The notes beneath the pieces are model-generated. The model saw only the letters and a list, made by a program, of their open reading frames with translations. It did no database searches and was not told the DNA's origin. From Adhaeribacter soli (lineage in GTDB: Bacteria; Bacteroidota; Bacteroidia; Cytophagales; Hymenobacteraceae): 64,000 nucleotides of DNA. Location of the stretch: contig NZ_VTWT01000004.1 in the NCBI RefSeq assembly GCF_008727925.1, positions 310,001-374,000 on the forward strand, written 5' to 3'. Made by a program: the position numbers and the translations under genes. Shown here piece after piece: positions 1 to 7,977 of the stretch. Every line of letters begins with the position of its first letter. Within the stretch, counting starts at the first letter, position 1.

Positions 1-743
1 AGGGTGTTCCCGCCATCGATACTGCTGGCTAACAGATTGGTATCGTCGCGGCCCATTACAATATGGGTGGTGCTTAAAGCAGCGATGGAGGTATACTGGT
101 ACGTAGTGGCAGGACCCACCGGAGCCCAGTTAAGGCCGCCGTTGGTGGTTTTCAGCAGCAAACCATTGGTGCCAACAATATAACCGATCCGGGAAGAAGG
201 GAAAACCACTTCCTGTAAAAACGCCGTACTGCTTACCCCGCTACTTACACTTGCCCAGCTTGCGCCGCCGTTGGTTGTCCGGAAAATGGTACCGTTCGTG
301 CCGACCACCACGCCGGTATCCGGATGGGTAAATCTAACCGAGCGTAGGAAATTGGAAGTAAAAGCGGGAAGCTTGATCCAGTTTAAACCTCCATCCACGG
401 TTTTTACCACCGTGCCATTACCTCCAACCGCGTAAGCCAGCTGGCCGGAAAGCATATGCAGGTCGTACAAAGCTTCCCGGGTTCCGCTGTTCCGATTGGT
501 CCAGTTCGTTCCGCCGTCGGTAGTGGTCATGATCACACCAGCGGATCCTACGGTTATTCCGGTGTTCGGATCCGTAAAATCCACGGAATATAAATACTCG
601 CTGGCCTTTTGTCCGTTCACCGCCACCACTCGGTCGCATTGCTGCGCTGCAACTTTTCCGGGATTAAACAATAATAAAATACCTGCGCCCAGTAAACCGA
701 CCGTCCTGGAAACAAGGTTAAGGTTGGGTAAATAGTTTTTCAT
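1..743 (-). CDS. BNR/Ycf48-like beta-propeller repeat protein, C-terminus beyond window
   Basis: The reading frame opens at an ATG complementary to 741-743 and stays open to the left edge, so about 247 residues are visible and the C-terminus is missing. It starts MKNYLPNLNL, then a hydrophobic stretch ending in KVAAQQC, which looks like a signal peptide. The rest consists of repeats of about 45 residues, each with an Asp-box-like motif such as TTTDGGTNW, KTVDGGLNW, RTTNGGASW and KTTNGGLNW, as in the YCF48/Hcf136 and BNR propeller families. Function is unknown. In this phylum such proteins are usually exported, and a T9SS sorting domain may lie in the missing part. The protein at 61034-63172 has a similar architecture. 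Confidence 0.8.
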   Translation of the reverse strand, partial: MKNYLPNLNLVSRTVGLLGAGILLLFNPGKVAAQQCDRVVAVNGQKASEYLYSVDFTDPNTGITVGSAGVIMTTTDGGTNWTNRNSGTREALYDLHMLSGQLAYAVGGNGTVVKTVDGGLNWIKLPAFTSNFLRSVRFTHPDTGVVVGTNGTIFRTTNGGASWASVSSGVSSTAFLQEVVFPSSRIGYIVGTNGLLLKTTNGGLNWAPVGPATTYQYTSIAALSTTHIVMGRDDTNLLASSIDGGNT

Positions 744-1157
744 ATGCTTAGTTTAAACATTATATAAATGAGTGGCTAAGGTAATGTTAAATAATTAATT
801 AACAAAGGGGGTAGATTGAAATGGTGATTACCAGATTTAAAATGGAGCTACCAGCCTTAAAACCCGGAAAAGCAAAGTAGGTTAGTACAATGCCCGGATG
901 CTGAACGACCCCAATAAAGTAACTGTAGACCCCCTGAATGTAAATTATGGCAAGCGGAAAGAAGAAAGTAGAACGCCTCATTTCCGACCACCACAACCAT
1001 TCTTTCGGCAGCCTTATTGCCCTGCAAAAGTTCCGCGCCGTAGCCAAAAATGCAGGACTTAATCCAGCGCCGGCAGCAATCGGGTTTAACGGAAGAAGCG
1101 GAAGTTTTTTACGGGATCCCGGATTAACGCCAGACAGATAAACAGGTAGCTAAGGCT
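744..1157. other. Intergenic stretch without recognisable gene
   Basis: About 410 bases separate the left-edge BNR gene from the WG-repeat gene. Short open frames on both strands lack family resemblance, signal sequence or good context. The promoter of the BNR gene should lie here, but I see no convincing TAnnTTTG-type element. Confidence 0.5.
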
Positions 1158-2450
1158 TTATTTTACTAAATATTCCTTGCCATTTTTATCGATATAGAAG
1201 GTGTAATCTCCTTTGGAAACTAGGCAGAGGCCCTGCCGGAATCTGGGGCGGTCGCTGTAACTTTCCATATCATCAGAATCATACTGGCATTTGATCACTT
1301 CTTTACCGGTGGTATCAATAAAGCCGATTTTATCGTTTTGATCCTTTACCATAGCTAAACCTTCATAGAACATATCTACCATATTGAAATTCTCTCCGGT
1401 AATTTTTACTCCTTTTAGATTCATCAGGTAGTGAAATATGGTGATTGTGGAAGGATCTGAACTGCTACTTTTAAATTCGGAAGCAAGACAAAAACCATCT
1501 TTACATTTCTGCGGTACTCCTGAAAATTTACGGGTAGGAAGTATTGTTTCATCCTTCATATTTATAAAATGGGCATATAATTCCATTGGAAGTGCTTTCG
1601 AAACAGAGTCAACCACCATGGCTAAGCCATCGCCTAATAAAAGGAGCCGTTCGTATTTTAAGGGAATAATAAATTTCCCGGTACTATCTATTACACCAGC
1701 TTTATTGTTTAACGAAACTACCAGATAGCCATCCTGAATGCTTTTTAAGTCATACTTAACCGGTAAAATTTCTCTGCCTGTAGAATCTGCAAACCCTGAT
1801 TTTTGACTAATGACATGGATCAAATTGGAATTAAGGATTTGCACCTGAAAAAATTTCGGAGGAATAATTTCCCGGCCATACCGGTTTAGAAGACCTTGGC
1901 CACCAATTGGAAAGTTAGGGGAAGGGGCTTGAAAAACATGTAAACCATAATTGAAATCTGAGCCCCTCCAAAAAGGCCTGGGTTTATTTAACCTCTTTCC
2001 TGCTTTATCTATGATCACCCAGTTTTTACCTTCATCGATCAGAACTGCAGCTGCGCCATTACTGAAGTGAAAGCCCCGGTGGAACTGGGGTTTGATCTGC
2101 CATTGGCCTTTTTTATCCATATAACCAGTTAAACCGGACTTTGGATCTTTGGCCGGAATGAAACCTTCTAAGAAGGGCATTTCATCCACCAATTCATGAT
2201 CCGGACTGATGATGTAATTCCCTTTCTTATCGATGGTGCCGCGTTTTTTGTTGAGCCGGATAAAAGCATAATCGCCGGTAAAAAGTTCTGCCTGCTGGAA
2301 TTTCGGTTGAATGATGACCCTGCGGTTTTTATCCATATAACCCCACTTGCCATCCTTTTTAAAGGGTATGAGGTCTGGTAAACGCTGGGGAAAAGCGTTC
2401 GAAGCTACCAGCAGGAAGATGGTGAAGCAGGAAAGTAATTTATTTACCAT
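1158..2450 (-). CDS. WG-repeat protein, exported
   Basis: This 430-residue protein begins with a signal peptide (MVNKLLSCFTIFLLVASNAF, cleavage near FPQ). The remainder is built from degenerate WG (KWG) repeats, for example KWGYMDKNRRVIIQPKFQ, GTIDKKGNYIISP, KIGFIDTTGKEVIKCQYD and FYIDKNGKEY. WG repeats are common in Bacteroidota envelope proteins, and their molecular role is not established. It is a paralogue of the protein at 3464-5128 and is separated from it by a TonB-C protein in the same orientation, so the three may be co-transcribed. The predicted location is periplasmic or surface. The family assignment is secure; the function is unknown. Confidence 0.85.
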   Translation of the reverse strand: MVNKLLSCFTIFLLVASNAFPQRLPDLIPFKKDGKWGYMDKNRRVIIQPKFQQAELFTGDYAFIRLNKKRGTIDKKGNYIISPDHELVDEMPFLEGFIPAKDPKSGLTGYMDKKGQWQIKPQFHRGFHFSNGAAAVLIDEGKNWVIIDKAGKRLNKPRPFWRGSDFNYGLHVFQAPSPNFPIGGQGLLNRYGREIIPPKFFQVQILNSNLIHVISQKSGFADSTGREILPVKYDLKSIQDGYLVVSLNNKAGVIDSTGKFIIPLKYERLLLLGDGLAMVVDSVSKALPMELYAHFINMKDETILPTRKFSGVPQKCKDGFCLASEFKSSSSDPSTITIFHYLMNLKGVKITGENFNMVDMFYEGLAMVKDQNDKIGFIDTTGKEVIKCQYDSDDMESYSDRPRFRQGLCLVSKGDYTFYIDKNGKEYLVK

Positions 2451-2568
2451 TTCGCAGTTTCTCGGCTGGTTGGTTTAAAGTAAAAAGATTGCGTTTAGGA
2501 AGCACGATGGGCTATTTGCAATAAGTTTAATGGGAGAAAATCCGGTTAATTTTCCGCGAAAAACTGAC

Positions 2569-3402
2569 CTATTTCTTTTCGGCATTATCTAATCTGAACA
2601 TGATGGGCATGGTGTACCGCACGTGTACAGCTCGTCCGTTTTGCTTTCCAGGCGTCCAGACCGGCATGCTTTTTACCAACCGCATGGCTTCTTCATCGAT
2701 TTCTTTTCCCAGGCTTTTCAGGATGGAAACGTCTCTGATTTTACCGGTTTTGGTTACTACAAACTGCACGATGCTTCTGCCTTCTATTCCCTTCTCCTGG
2801 GCCGCGGCCGGGTATTGCAGGTTTTTGACCATGAATTCATACATGCGGGAGGTGCCCCCCGGAAATTCAGGGCTTTGCTCTACAAAAGAATAGATCTCCG
2901 TTAGTTCGCCTTCTTCTTCCGCTATTTCACCTGAGCCCTGGGCGGTAACCGTTACCGGCAGGTTTAAGCGCACGTTTACCGCCTGGCCGCCTTTTTTACC
3001 TGGACTCCATTGGGGCATTTTCCGGGCCGTTTCCAGCACTTTGGCATCAATTTCCGGGCTCAGGCCGGTAACGATACGCAGGTCCTTCGGCTGACCGTTT
3101 TTATCGATTATCAGGTTTAAGGTAACGGTGCCGGCAGAGGGGAAATTCTGCGTAATAAGCGCCTTCTTAAAGTATTCCTTCAGAGCCGTTTCACCACCCG
3201 GAAAGGCGGGCATCTGATCGGCAACCACATAAACTTTATCTTGGCCCTGGGCTTTCATAGCCGGGCTGCTTTGGGGTTTGGCCTGGGTTTTTGTTTTAGA
3301 ATGAGTTTGAGACTGCATTTTGGTTTTAGTTTGCTGGGCCCAGCCTGGTTGGCAAATGCTGCCACAGATAAAAAGTGATATACAAATAAGTTTTCTGGTC
3401 AT
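2569..3402 (-). CDS. Exported protein with two TonB C-terminal domains
   Basis: I place the start at the ATG complementary to 3400-3402, because it begins a signal peptide (MTRKLICISLFICGSICQ, then PGWAQ). The longer frame from 3459 would bury that signal. After a Lys/Gln/Thr-rich linker come two copies of a TonB-C domain. The first is marked by MPAFPGGETAL and MPQWSPGKKGG, the second by SPEFPGGTSRM and MPVWTPGKQNGRAV. Each carries the FPGG and W(S/T)PG motifs usual for Bacteroidota TonB-C domains. There is no N-terminal membrane anchor like that of classical TonB, so energy transduction is unlikely. A binding or scaffold role in the periplasm is more plausible. It lies between two WG-repeat genes with gaps of 61 and 118 bases. 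Confidence 0.8.
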   Translation of the reverse strand: MTRKLICISLFICGSICQPGWAQQTKTKMQSQTHSKTKTQAKPQSSPAMKAQGQDKVYVVADQMPAFPGGETALKEYFKKALITQNFPSAGTVTLNLIIDKNGQPKDLRIVTGLSPEIDAKVLETARKMPQWSPGKKGGQAVNVRLNLPVTVTAQGSGEIAEEEGELTEIYSFVEQSPEFPGGTSRMYEFMVKNLQYPAAAQEKGIEGRSIVQFVVTKTGKIRDVSILKSLGKEIDEEAMRLVKSMPVWTPGKQNGRAVHVRYTMPIMFRLDNAEKK

Positions 3403-3463
3403 TTTTAATATTGGTTTATTGGAAAGGTTTTCTGAGAATCGGTTCGATAGTTGAAGCACTTTT

Positions 3464-5128
3464 TCAGTCTTTGAAATACTGTTTTCCGTACCGGTCTATG
3501 TAGCCACTTTGAGATTTCCGGTAGTTGCATACCTTCATGAGGCCGTTTTTCCAGCCCTGGCAAGCGAAGTACTCTTTCGGGATCTGCGCCATTGGAATTA
3601 CTTCCTGGCCTTTGGTATTTATAATAGCCGTGTTGTTTTGTTTTCCGGCAACTGCAAGGCCATTCGTAAACGGACCAATGTGGGTGTAAACGATCGGGGT
3701 AATTTCTTCGCCGCTCTTATTTATTAAGCCATAAACCATAGGTCCGGTACGACCGGGTAATTGACCTACTTTAATAAGATCCGGCGCCAGGATTTCGATC
3801 CGTTCAAACATAAAGGGGATAATGGTTTTTCCTTTGGTATCGATCACACCCCACAGATTATCCTGCCGGACGGCGGCCATGCCGAAATGGAAATACGTGG
3901 CATCGAAATAATCCAGGGGTATCATGATCTTTCCTTCTTCGTTCACATAGCCCTTTTTATAGATCCTGTGAAACTCATCTACAGGTTTTACCGCAAGCCT
4001 TAAGCCGTCTTTCAGGGTATTGCTCATGTAAAACCCTTTGGTGGGGTTCACCTTGCCGGTTGCCGGGTTATAAAAGGCCTGGAATTTTTCATTTTCAAGG
4101 TACAGGATATAGCAATCTTCAACCGTGCTGTAAGAGATCTCCCGGTAAATAAAATCGGTAACTACCTTGCCTGTTCTGTCGATAATGCCCCAAAGGCTTT
4201 CCTTCTTTACAATTGCCAGCCCTTTCTGAAAAGGCGTTACGCCTTCGAAAGTCGCCGGGATTTCCAGCTTGTTTGCTTTATTGATGTATCCCCATTTCTG
4301 GTCCAGATACACGCCTGCCAAGCCCTCGGAAAAGTCCTGTCCGCTTTCATAGACCATGGGTATTACCACTTTGCCGGTTCGGTCGATAAAGCCCAGTTTG
4401 CGTTGGTGCACCAGCATTATAGGTTCTTTAGGCGCCCGAGGATCATGAAAAGCACTTGGTACATGGTGTTTTAAGGAGGGTATTTCGGTGCCATCTATTT
4501 TAAAAACGCTGGCATCGGCACCCTGGAAAACGCTGAAAAGGCCGCCCCCTAAATACACGATCTCATCATAGATCACTGGTAAAATAGGTTTGCCTTCGCG
4601 GCTGAAAAGCCCGGTTTTAGTATTCGTTCTCTTTATCCGGTTTTTTTGTTCTTCCCAGGTCAGGTCTTTGGGTTGGGTGGCTTTAATTACCGGAACATGC
4701 AGGTCTTTCAGCATTTCTACCGTTACCTTCTGGTACACGGCCGGAACAATTTCCTGCCCTTTCTGATCGATGATGCCGGAATTATAGTTGAAGGTAGAAA
4801 CCAGCGCCAACCCGTTTTCAAATTCATTGATGGTTTTGTAGCGGGGTTTTATAATTTCTTTTCCTTTTTCATCTATCAATCCCCAGGAAAGTGAGTCGGC
4901 GATCCGGGCTACGCTGCCTTCGAAGGGTTCTGCCTGCTTGTATTTGGGTTTTATTTTTATAGCCCCGGTACTGTCGGCATAGCCCCATAAAGTTCCTGCG
5001 CGAAAAGGGATGTGGGAGGGAAGCTTTAAGGAGGTGGCCTGGTTAAAGGCCTGGGGATTGGCTCTTGCTTCCAGTCCCGAACAAAACAGGGGTAAGAAAA
5101 GCAGGAAGCAGCTGGCCAAGGTTTTCAC
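3464..5128 (-). CDS. WG-repeat protein, exported
   Basis: This 554-residue protein has a signal peptide (MKTLASCFLLFLPLFCSGLE, then ARA) followed by roughly eleven WG repeats covering the whole chain. Typical units are LWGYADSTGAIKIKPKY, SWGLIDEKGKEIIKP, KLGFIDRTGKVVIPMVY and LWGVIDTKGKTIIPFMF. It is the first gene of a probable three-gene minus-strand group with the TonB-C protein and the second WG-repeat protein. The molecular role is unknown. An envelope location is inferred from the signal peptide. A MITE-like palindromic element lies just upstream. Confidence 0.85.
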   Translation of the reverse strand: MKTLASCFLLFLPLFCSGLEARANPQAFNQATSLKLPSHIPFRAGTLWGYADSTGAIKIKPKYKQAEPFEGSVARIADSLSWGLIDEKGKEIIKPRYKTINEFENGLALVSTFNYNSGIIDQKGQEIVPAVYQKVTVEMLKDLHVPVIKATQPKDLTWEEQKNRIKRTNTKTGLFSREGKPILPVIYDEIVYLGGGLFSVFQGADASVFKIDGTEIPSLKHHVPSAFHDPRAPKEPIMLVHQRKLGFIDRTGKVVIPMVYESGQDFSEGLAGVYLDQKWGYINKANKLEIPATFEGVTPFQKGLAIVKKESLWGIIDRTGKVVTDFIYREISYSTVEDCYILYLENEKFQAFYNPATGKVNPTKGFYMSNTLKDGLRLAVKPVDEFHRIYKKGYVNEEGKIMIPLDYFDATYFHFGMAAVRQDNLWGVIDTKGKTIIPFMFERIEILAPDLIKVGQLPGRTGPMVYGLINKSGEEITPIVYTHIGPFTNGLAVAGKQNNTAIINTKGQEVIPMAQIPKEYFACQGWKNGLMKVCNYRKSQSGYIDRYGKQYFKD

Positions 5129-5237
5129 TTCAAACGGATCGCTAGATTTCAGGCAAGATAATTAAAAATAACACCTGGTGGAAATGTTATTTTGCAGGCA
5201 TCCGTTCTTAGCAGAAAAATTGAGGGAATAGCGCGGC

Positions 5238-5367
5238 ATTTTGGCAGATTATAGCGCAAGCGTCCGCTTGTGCTTGCTTAATTATTATGGTCTACTATAA
5301 TTAGAAAGCACAAGTAGGGAGCACAAGCGGACGCTTGCGCTATTTCAAATAATGGAAGTTGCTAAAT
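5238..5367. repeat. MITE-like element family 1, copy A
   Basis: This intergenic element has a perfect 24-base inverted repeat at 5251-5274 and 5320-5343, with core gcaagcgtccgcttg. The reverse complement of the whole block, including the flank reading atttagcaacttccattatt, is found again at 30657-30783 with only scattered differences. No coding capacity. It fills most of the 5129-5440 gap upstream of the WG-repeat gene. Confidence 0.85.
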
Positions 5368-5440
5368 ATGATCTGGTATGAAAAGCCCGGAAAATCGGGA
5401 TATCCGTTTTGAATTTAAAGGGTGTATTTTAGGAATCCGG

Positions 5441-6196
5441 TCACTTAATTTCTCCAACCTTCGGAATGATCTGAATTAGAAAACGCTGATTTAGTTTTTC
5501 GGTGGCATTCGATACCGATAGGTTGCGTTTATTTGGGTTGTAGCGCCCAACGCCGCCGTAGCCGGTACCGGCAATTACCAGCTCGATGGTTTCATGATAT
5601 TTCCGGCTATCGAAATCTACAATGCGGTTCGTTTTCCAGTAGTCGTAAAGCGATAAGGCGCGCTGGTAGCTTAGAATGTAGCCCCAGGTTTCGTAGTCGG
5701 TGTAGCAATAGTTGTCGTAGCCGCCCTGCAGACGGGCATCCCTTAAGTCTGAGGCGCTTCCGGTAATTACGAGCACGTACGACACGTTTTTCAGCACCGG
5801 GTCATTCTGGCGGCGGAGCATCAGGGAATCGACGATGGTTTTGAGTTTGCGGCCGGTATTGTTGATGTAGCGGAGCGATTGCTGCACGTTGCCTTCCAGG
5901 CTTTCCTGCGGCCGCGACAGATCCCATTTATTGCCTTTGAATTTTACGTCCTGGGCCAGGGTGTAGCGTTTAAATTGCGGGTCGTAGCGGAAGAGCGTTT
6001 TGTCGTTCATCATGGTGCTTACCGCCGACTGCAGTTCTTCGATCTTTTCCTTTTCCCGGATGGTAGCGATCAGTTTTTCTTCGTTGTTTTTGAAGCGGAT
6101 GTAACTGAGCACGAACATGACCAGCATCACCACGAAAAGCACGGTCATGAGGTCCACGTAGCTGGGCCAGAAAAAATCTCTATTTGATTTTTCCAT
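5441..6196 (-). CDS. MotB-like protein with divergent OmpA-type C-terminus
   Basis: This 251-residue protein has a short cytoplasmic N-terminus, then one membrane helix at about residues 17-34. The sequence SYVDLMTVLFVVMLVMF matches the MotB plug/TM signature, with the proton-binding Asp at residue 15. A helical linker follows, then a divergent OmpA-like domain retaining LSYQRAL (about two-thirds along) and a terminal NQRFLIQI, equivalent to the usual LSxxRA and NRRV positions. The expected partner is the MotA/TolQ-like protein just upstream, whose end overlaps this gene's start by 17 bases. By family analogy (MotAB, ExbBD, ZorAB) the pair forms an inner-membrane ion channel whose periplasmic domain may bind peptidoglycan. 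The peptidoglycan-binding residues are poorly conserved, so that binding is uncertain. Confidence 0.75.
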   Translation of the reverse strand: MEKSNRDFFWPSYVDLMTVLFVVMLVMFVLSYIRFKNNEEKLIATIREKEKIEELQSAVSTMMNDKTLFRYDPQFKRYTLAQDVKFKGNKWDLSRPQESLEGNVQQSLRYINNTGRKLKTIVDSLMLRRQNDPVLKNVSYVLVITGSASDLRDARLQGGYDNYCYTDYETWGYILSYQRALSLYDYWKTNRIVDFDSRKYHETIELVIAGTGYGGVGRYNPNKRNLSVSNATEKLNQRFLIQIIPKVGEIK

Positions 6197-7976
6197 GTTT
6201 GTTCTGTTCCAGTCCGAAAACTTTGTCCATGATAGCCTGCATGCGGTTGCGCTTGGTGGCTTCTTCCAGGATGCGGTTGGTTATCTGCAATTGCTCAGTT
6301 AAAGTGCGTTGTAATTGGGCATCCTGGTCGAGCTTCTGCAGCAGTTTTTCGTTCGTGATTTCTACTGTTTTAGCCAAGGCATTGTGCTGTTCGTTCAGTT
6401 GTTTTTGCTGCTCGTTCAGTTTGCCGAAAGGCTGCATGTAATCCAGGATTTTCTGGTAGATATTGTCCTGGTTCAGCTGATTGAAATGTTCCTGCCAGCG
6501 TTCGTAAGCGTTCTGCGCGTCGCGTTCCAACTGGTTCATCCGGATGTCCATGAACTGCTTCAGGCGGCTGGCATCTTCGTCGAAATTCTGTTCTACGCGG
6601 TTACCAATTTTGTCGAGTTCCTGTTTGTGGCGATCGAAGAATTGTACCTGCCGCATGATGGCTTCGTCGTGCTTGGCCAGGTAGCCGGGTACCATGTTGA
6701 AAGCTTCTTCCAGTTTGGTCATGCGCTGAAGCACTTCCTTTACTTTTCCGGCCATTTCGGTACCGTTTTGCAGCGTGTTGTTCAGCGCCTGCTGATAACC
6801 TAAAAAGCGGTTGAACATTTCTTCGCTTTCCTTTACCTTTTCGAAAACCGTGATGCTGGCAATGGCCATTTTGGTAAAACTTATTTCATCGAGGCGGTGA
6901 ATAAAATCTTTCTGTATGGAAATATTATCGGTAAGGCTGGCAATAATGGGGCGGAAGTTCGCTACCTTTTCCAAGAAATCGTGGTTGAAGGAATCGAGCA
7001 CCGATTTCAGGTTGCCGAGACTGGCGGCCATATCGGAATTAAGTTTCGGCAGCAGGCGTTTTTGCAGGAAGGTATAATAGCTGTTCTTCAGTTTGTCGCG
7101 ACGGCTGCGGGCATCTTTCAGCAACGCATTTCCGCGAAGCGTGAGCAGCAATCCGCAAAAGCTTCCCACCATGGCAATCACTACCCCGGTAAGAAAATTG
7201 CGGATGCCTTCGTCGGTAATGAACGAACTGGTTCCGGTGTCTGGAGTATCCGGTGCATCATGAAGCAAAAGGCTGAACAACCCAATGCTGACACCGAAAA
7301 ATGTACCGAGCAGACCGATGTACAAAGGCGTGGCAATGCCGGCCTGCACTTCGTTGTCAAGCGTTTCGGAATAGCGTTCGGAAATGTCTTTGAGGATGTT
7401 GAAATCTGCAGCGGCGCCTTTGTTATTCTCCAAATATTCGTTCGTATCGCTTACGATTTCGCCAAACTCCGGAGATGCGTTTCTGGCTTCTACCAAATCC
7501 ACTACCACCGCATTGATTTGGTTTATGGTGTGCTGAAAATGCTGTTCTTCGGTATTGAAAACCAGTTCGTTTACCAGCTTTACTTCGCCGGCATCAAGTT
7601 TCTTTTGCAGGTTTTGGGCGGAAACATGATACTCCTTTTTCGGCTTTTCCGGGTCGGTTTCCCTTACTTCCACTAGCAGGTAACTGCCATTATCTTCCAC
7701 TACCTTATGCGTGGTACCGGGCATTGCCGAATTGGTGAAAACTTCCCCGGCGACCATGGCATCGTAGGCATTTCGGTAAGAGCTTACCAAATGTTTTTTT
7801 TCGGGTTCTACCTGGCCGCGCTTATTTACGTCTACCTGCACGATGCTGAGGTTTTCCGGACTCGGAAAAAGCCCCGCAAGGCGGCTGATCCGGGTGCGGC
7901 TTTTTCCGAACACCACAAACTGCAGCGCGACAATACCGGCAATAATGAGAAGCTCGATGATGGAAATAATACCCAT
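6180..7976 (-). CDS. MotA/TolQ/ExbB-like channel protein with long coiled-coil tail
   Basis: This 598-residue protein has a membrane helix at residues 2-22 (IISIIELLIIAGIVALQFV) and a cytoplasmic region of about 190 residues. Two further helices follow at about 214-238 (ATPLYIGLLGTFFGVSIG) and 262-281 (LTGVVIAMVGSFCGLLLTL). The G-x-L-G-T-F-F-G segment and the second Gly/Ala-rich helix are the MotA/TolQ/ExbB channel signature. The remaining 300 residues or so are strongly helical, Gln/Glu/Lys-rich and coiled-coil-like, recalling the long intracellular tail of Zorya ZorA. It starts one base after the stop of the coiled-coil membrane protein and overlaps the MotB-like gene, so the three should be translated together. 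Predicted role: ion-driven stator subunit. What it drives is unknown. Confidence 0.75.
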   Translation of the reverse strand: MGIISIIELLIIAGIVALQFVVFGKSRTRISRLAGLFPSPENLSIVQVDVNKRGQVEPEKKHLVSSYRNAYDAMVAGEVFTNSAMPGTTHKVVEDNGSYLLVEVRETDPEKPKKEYHVSAQNLQKKLDAGEVKLVNELVFNTEEQHFQHTINQINAVVVDLVEARNASPEFGEIVSDTNEYLENNKGAAADFNILKDISERYSETLDNEVQAGIATPLYIGLLGTFFGVSIGLFSLLLHDAPDTPDTGTSSFITDEGIRNFLTGVVIAMVGSFCGLLLTLRGNALLKDARSRRDKLKNSYYTFLQKRLLPKLNSDMAASLGNLKSVLDSFNHDFLEKVANFRPIIASLTDNISIQKDFIHRLDEISFTKMAIASITVFEKVKESEEMFNRFLGYQQALNNTLQNGTEMAGKVKEVLQRMTKLEEAFNMVPGYLAKHDEAIMRQVQFFDRHKQELDKIGNRVEQNFDEDASRLKQFMDIRMNQLERDAQNAYERWQEHFNQLNQDNIYQKILDYMQPFGKLNEQQKQLNEQHNALAKTVEITNEKLLQKLDQDAQLQRTLTEQLQITNRILEEATKRNRMQAIMDKVFGLEQNKHGKIK

Positions 7977-7977
7977 G

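Noticed and set aside
947-1141. 64-codon plus-strand frame as a gene
   Set aside because: No family resemblance, no leader or terminator, and low-complexity composition; probably chance.
6897-7676. 259-codon plus-strand frame
   Set aside because: Antisense to the MotA-like gene, no family or signal features.
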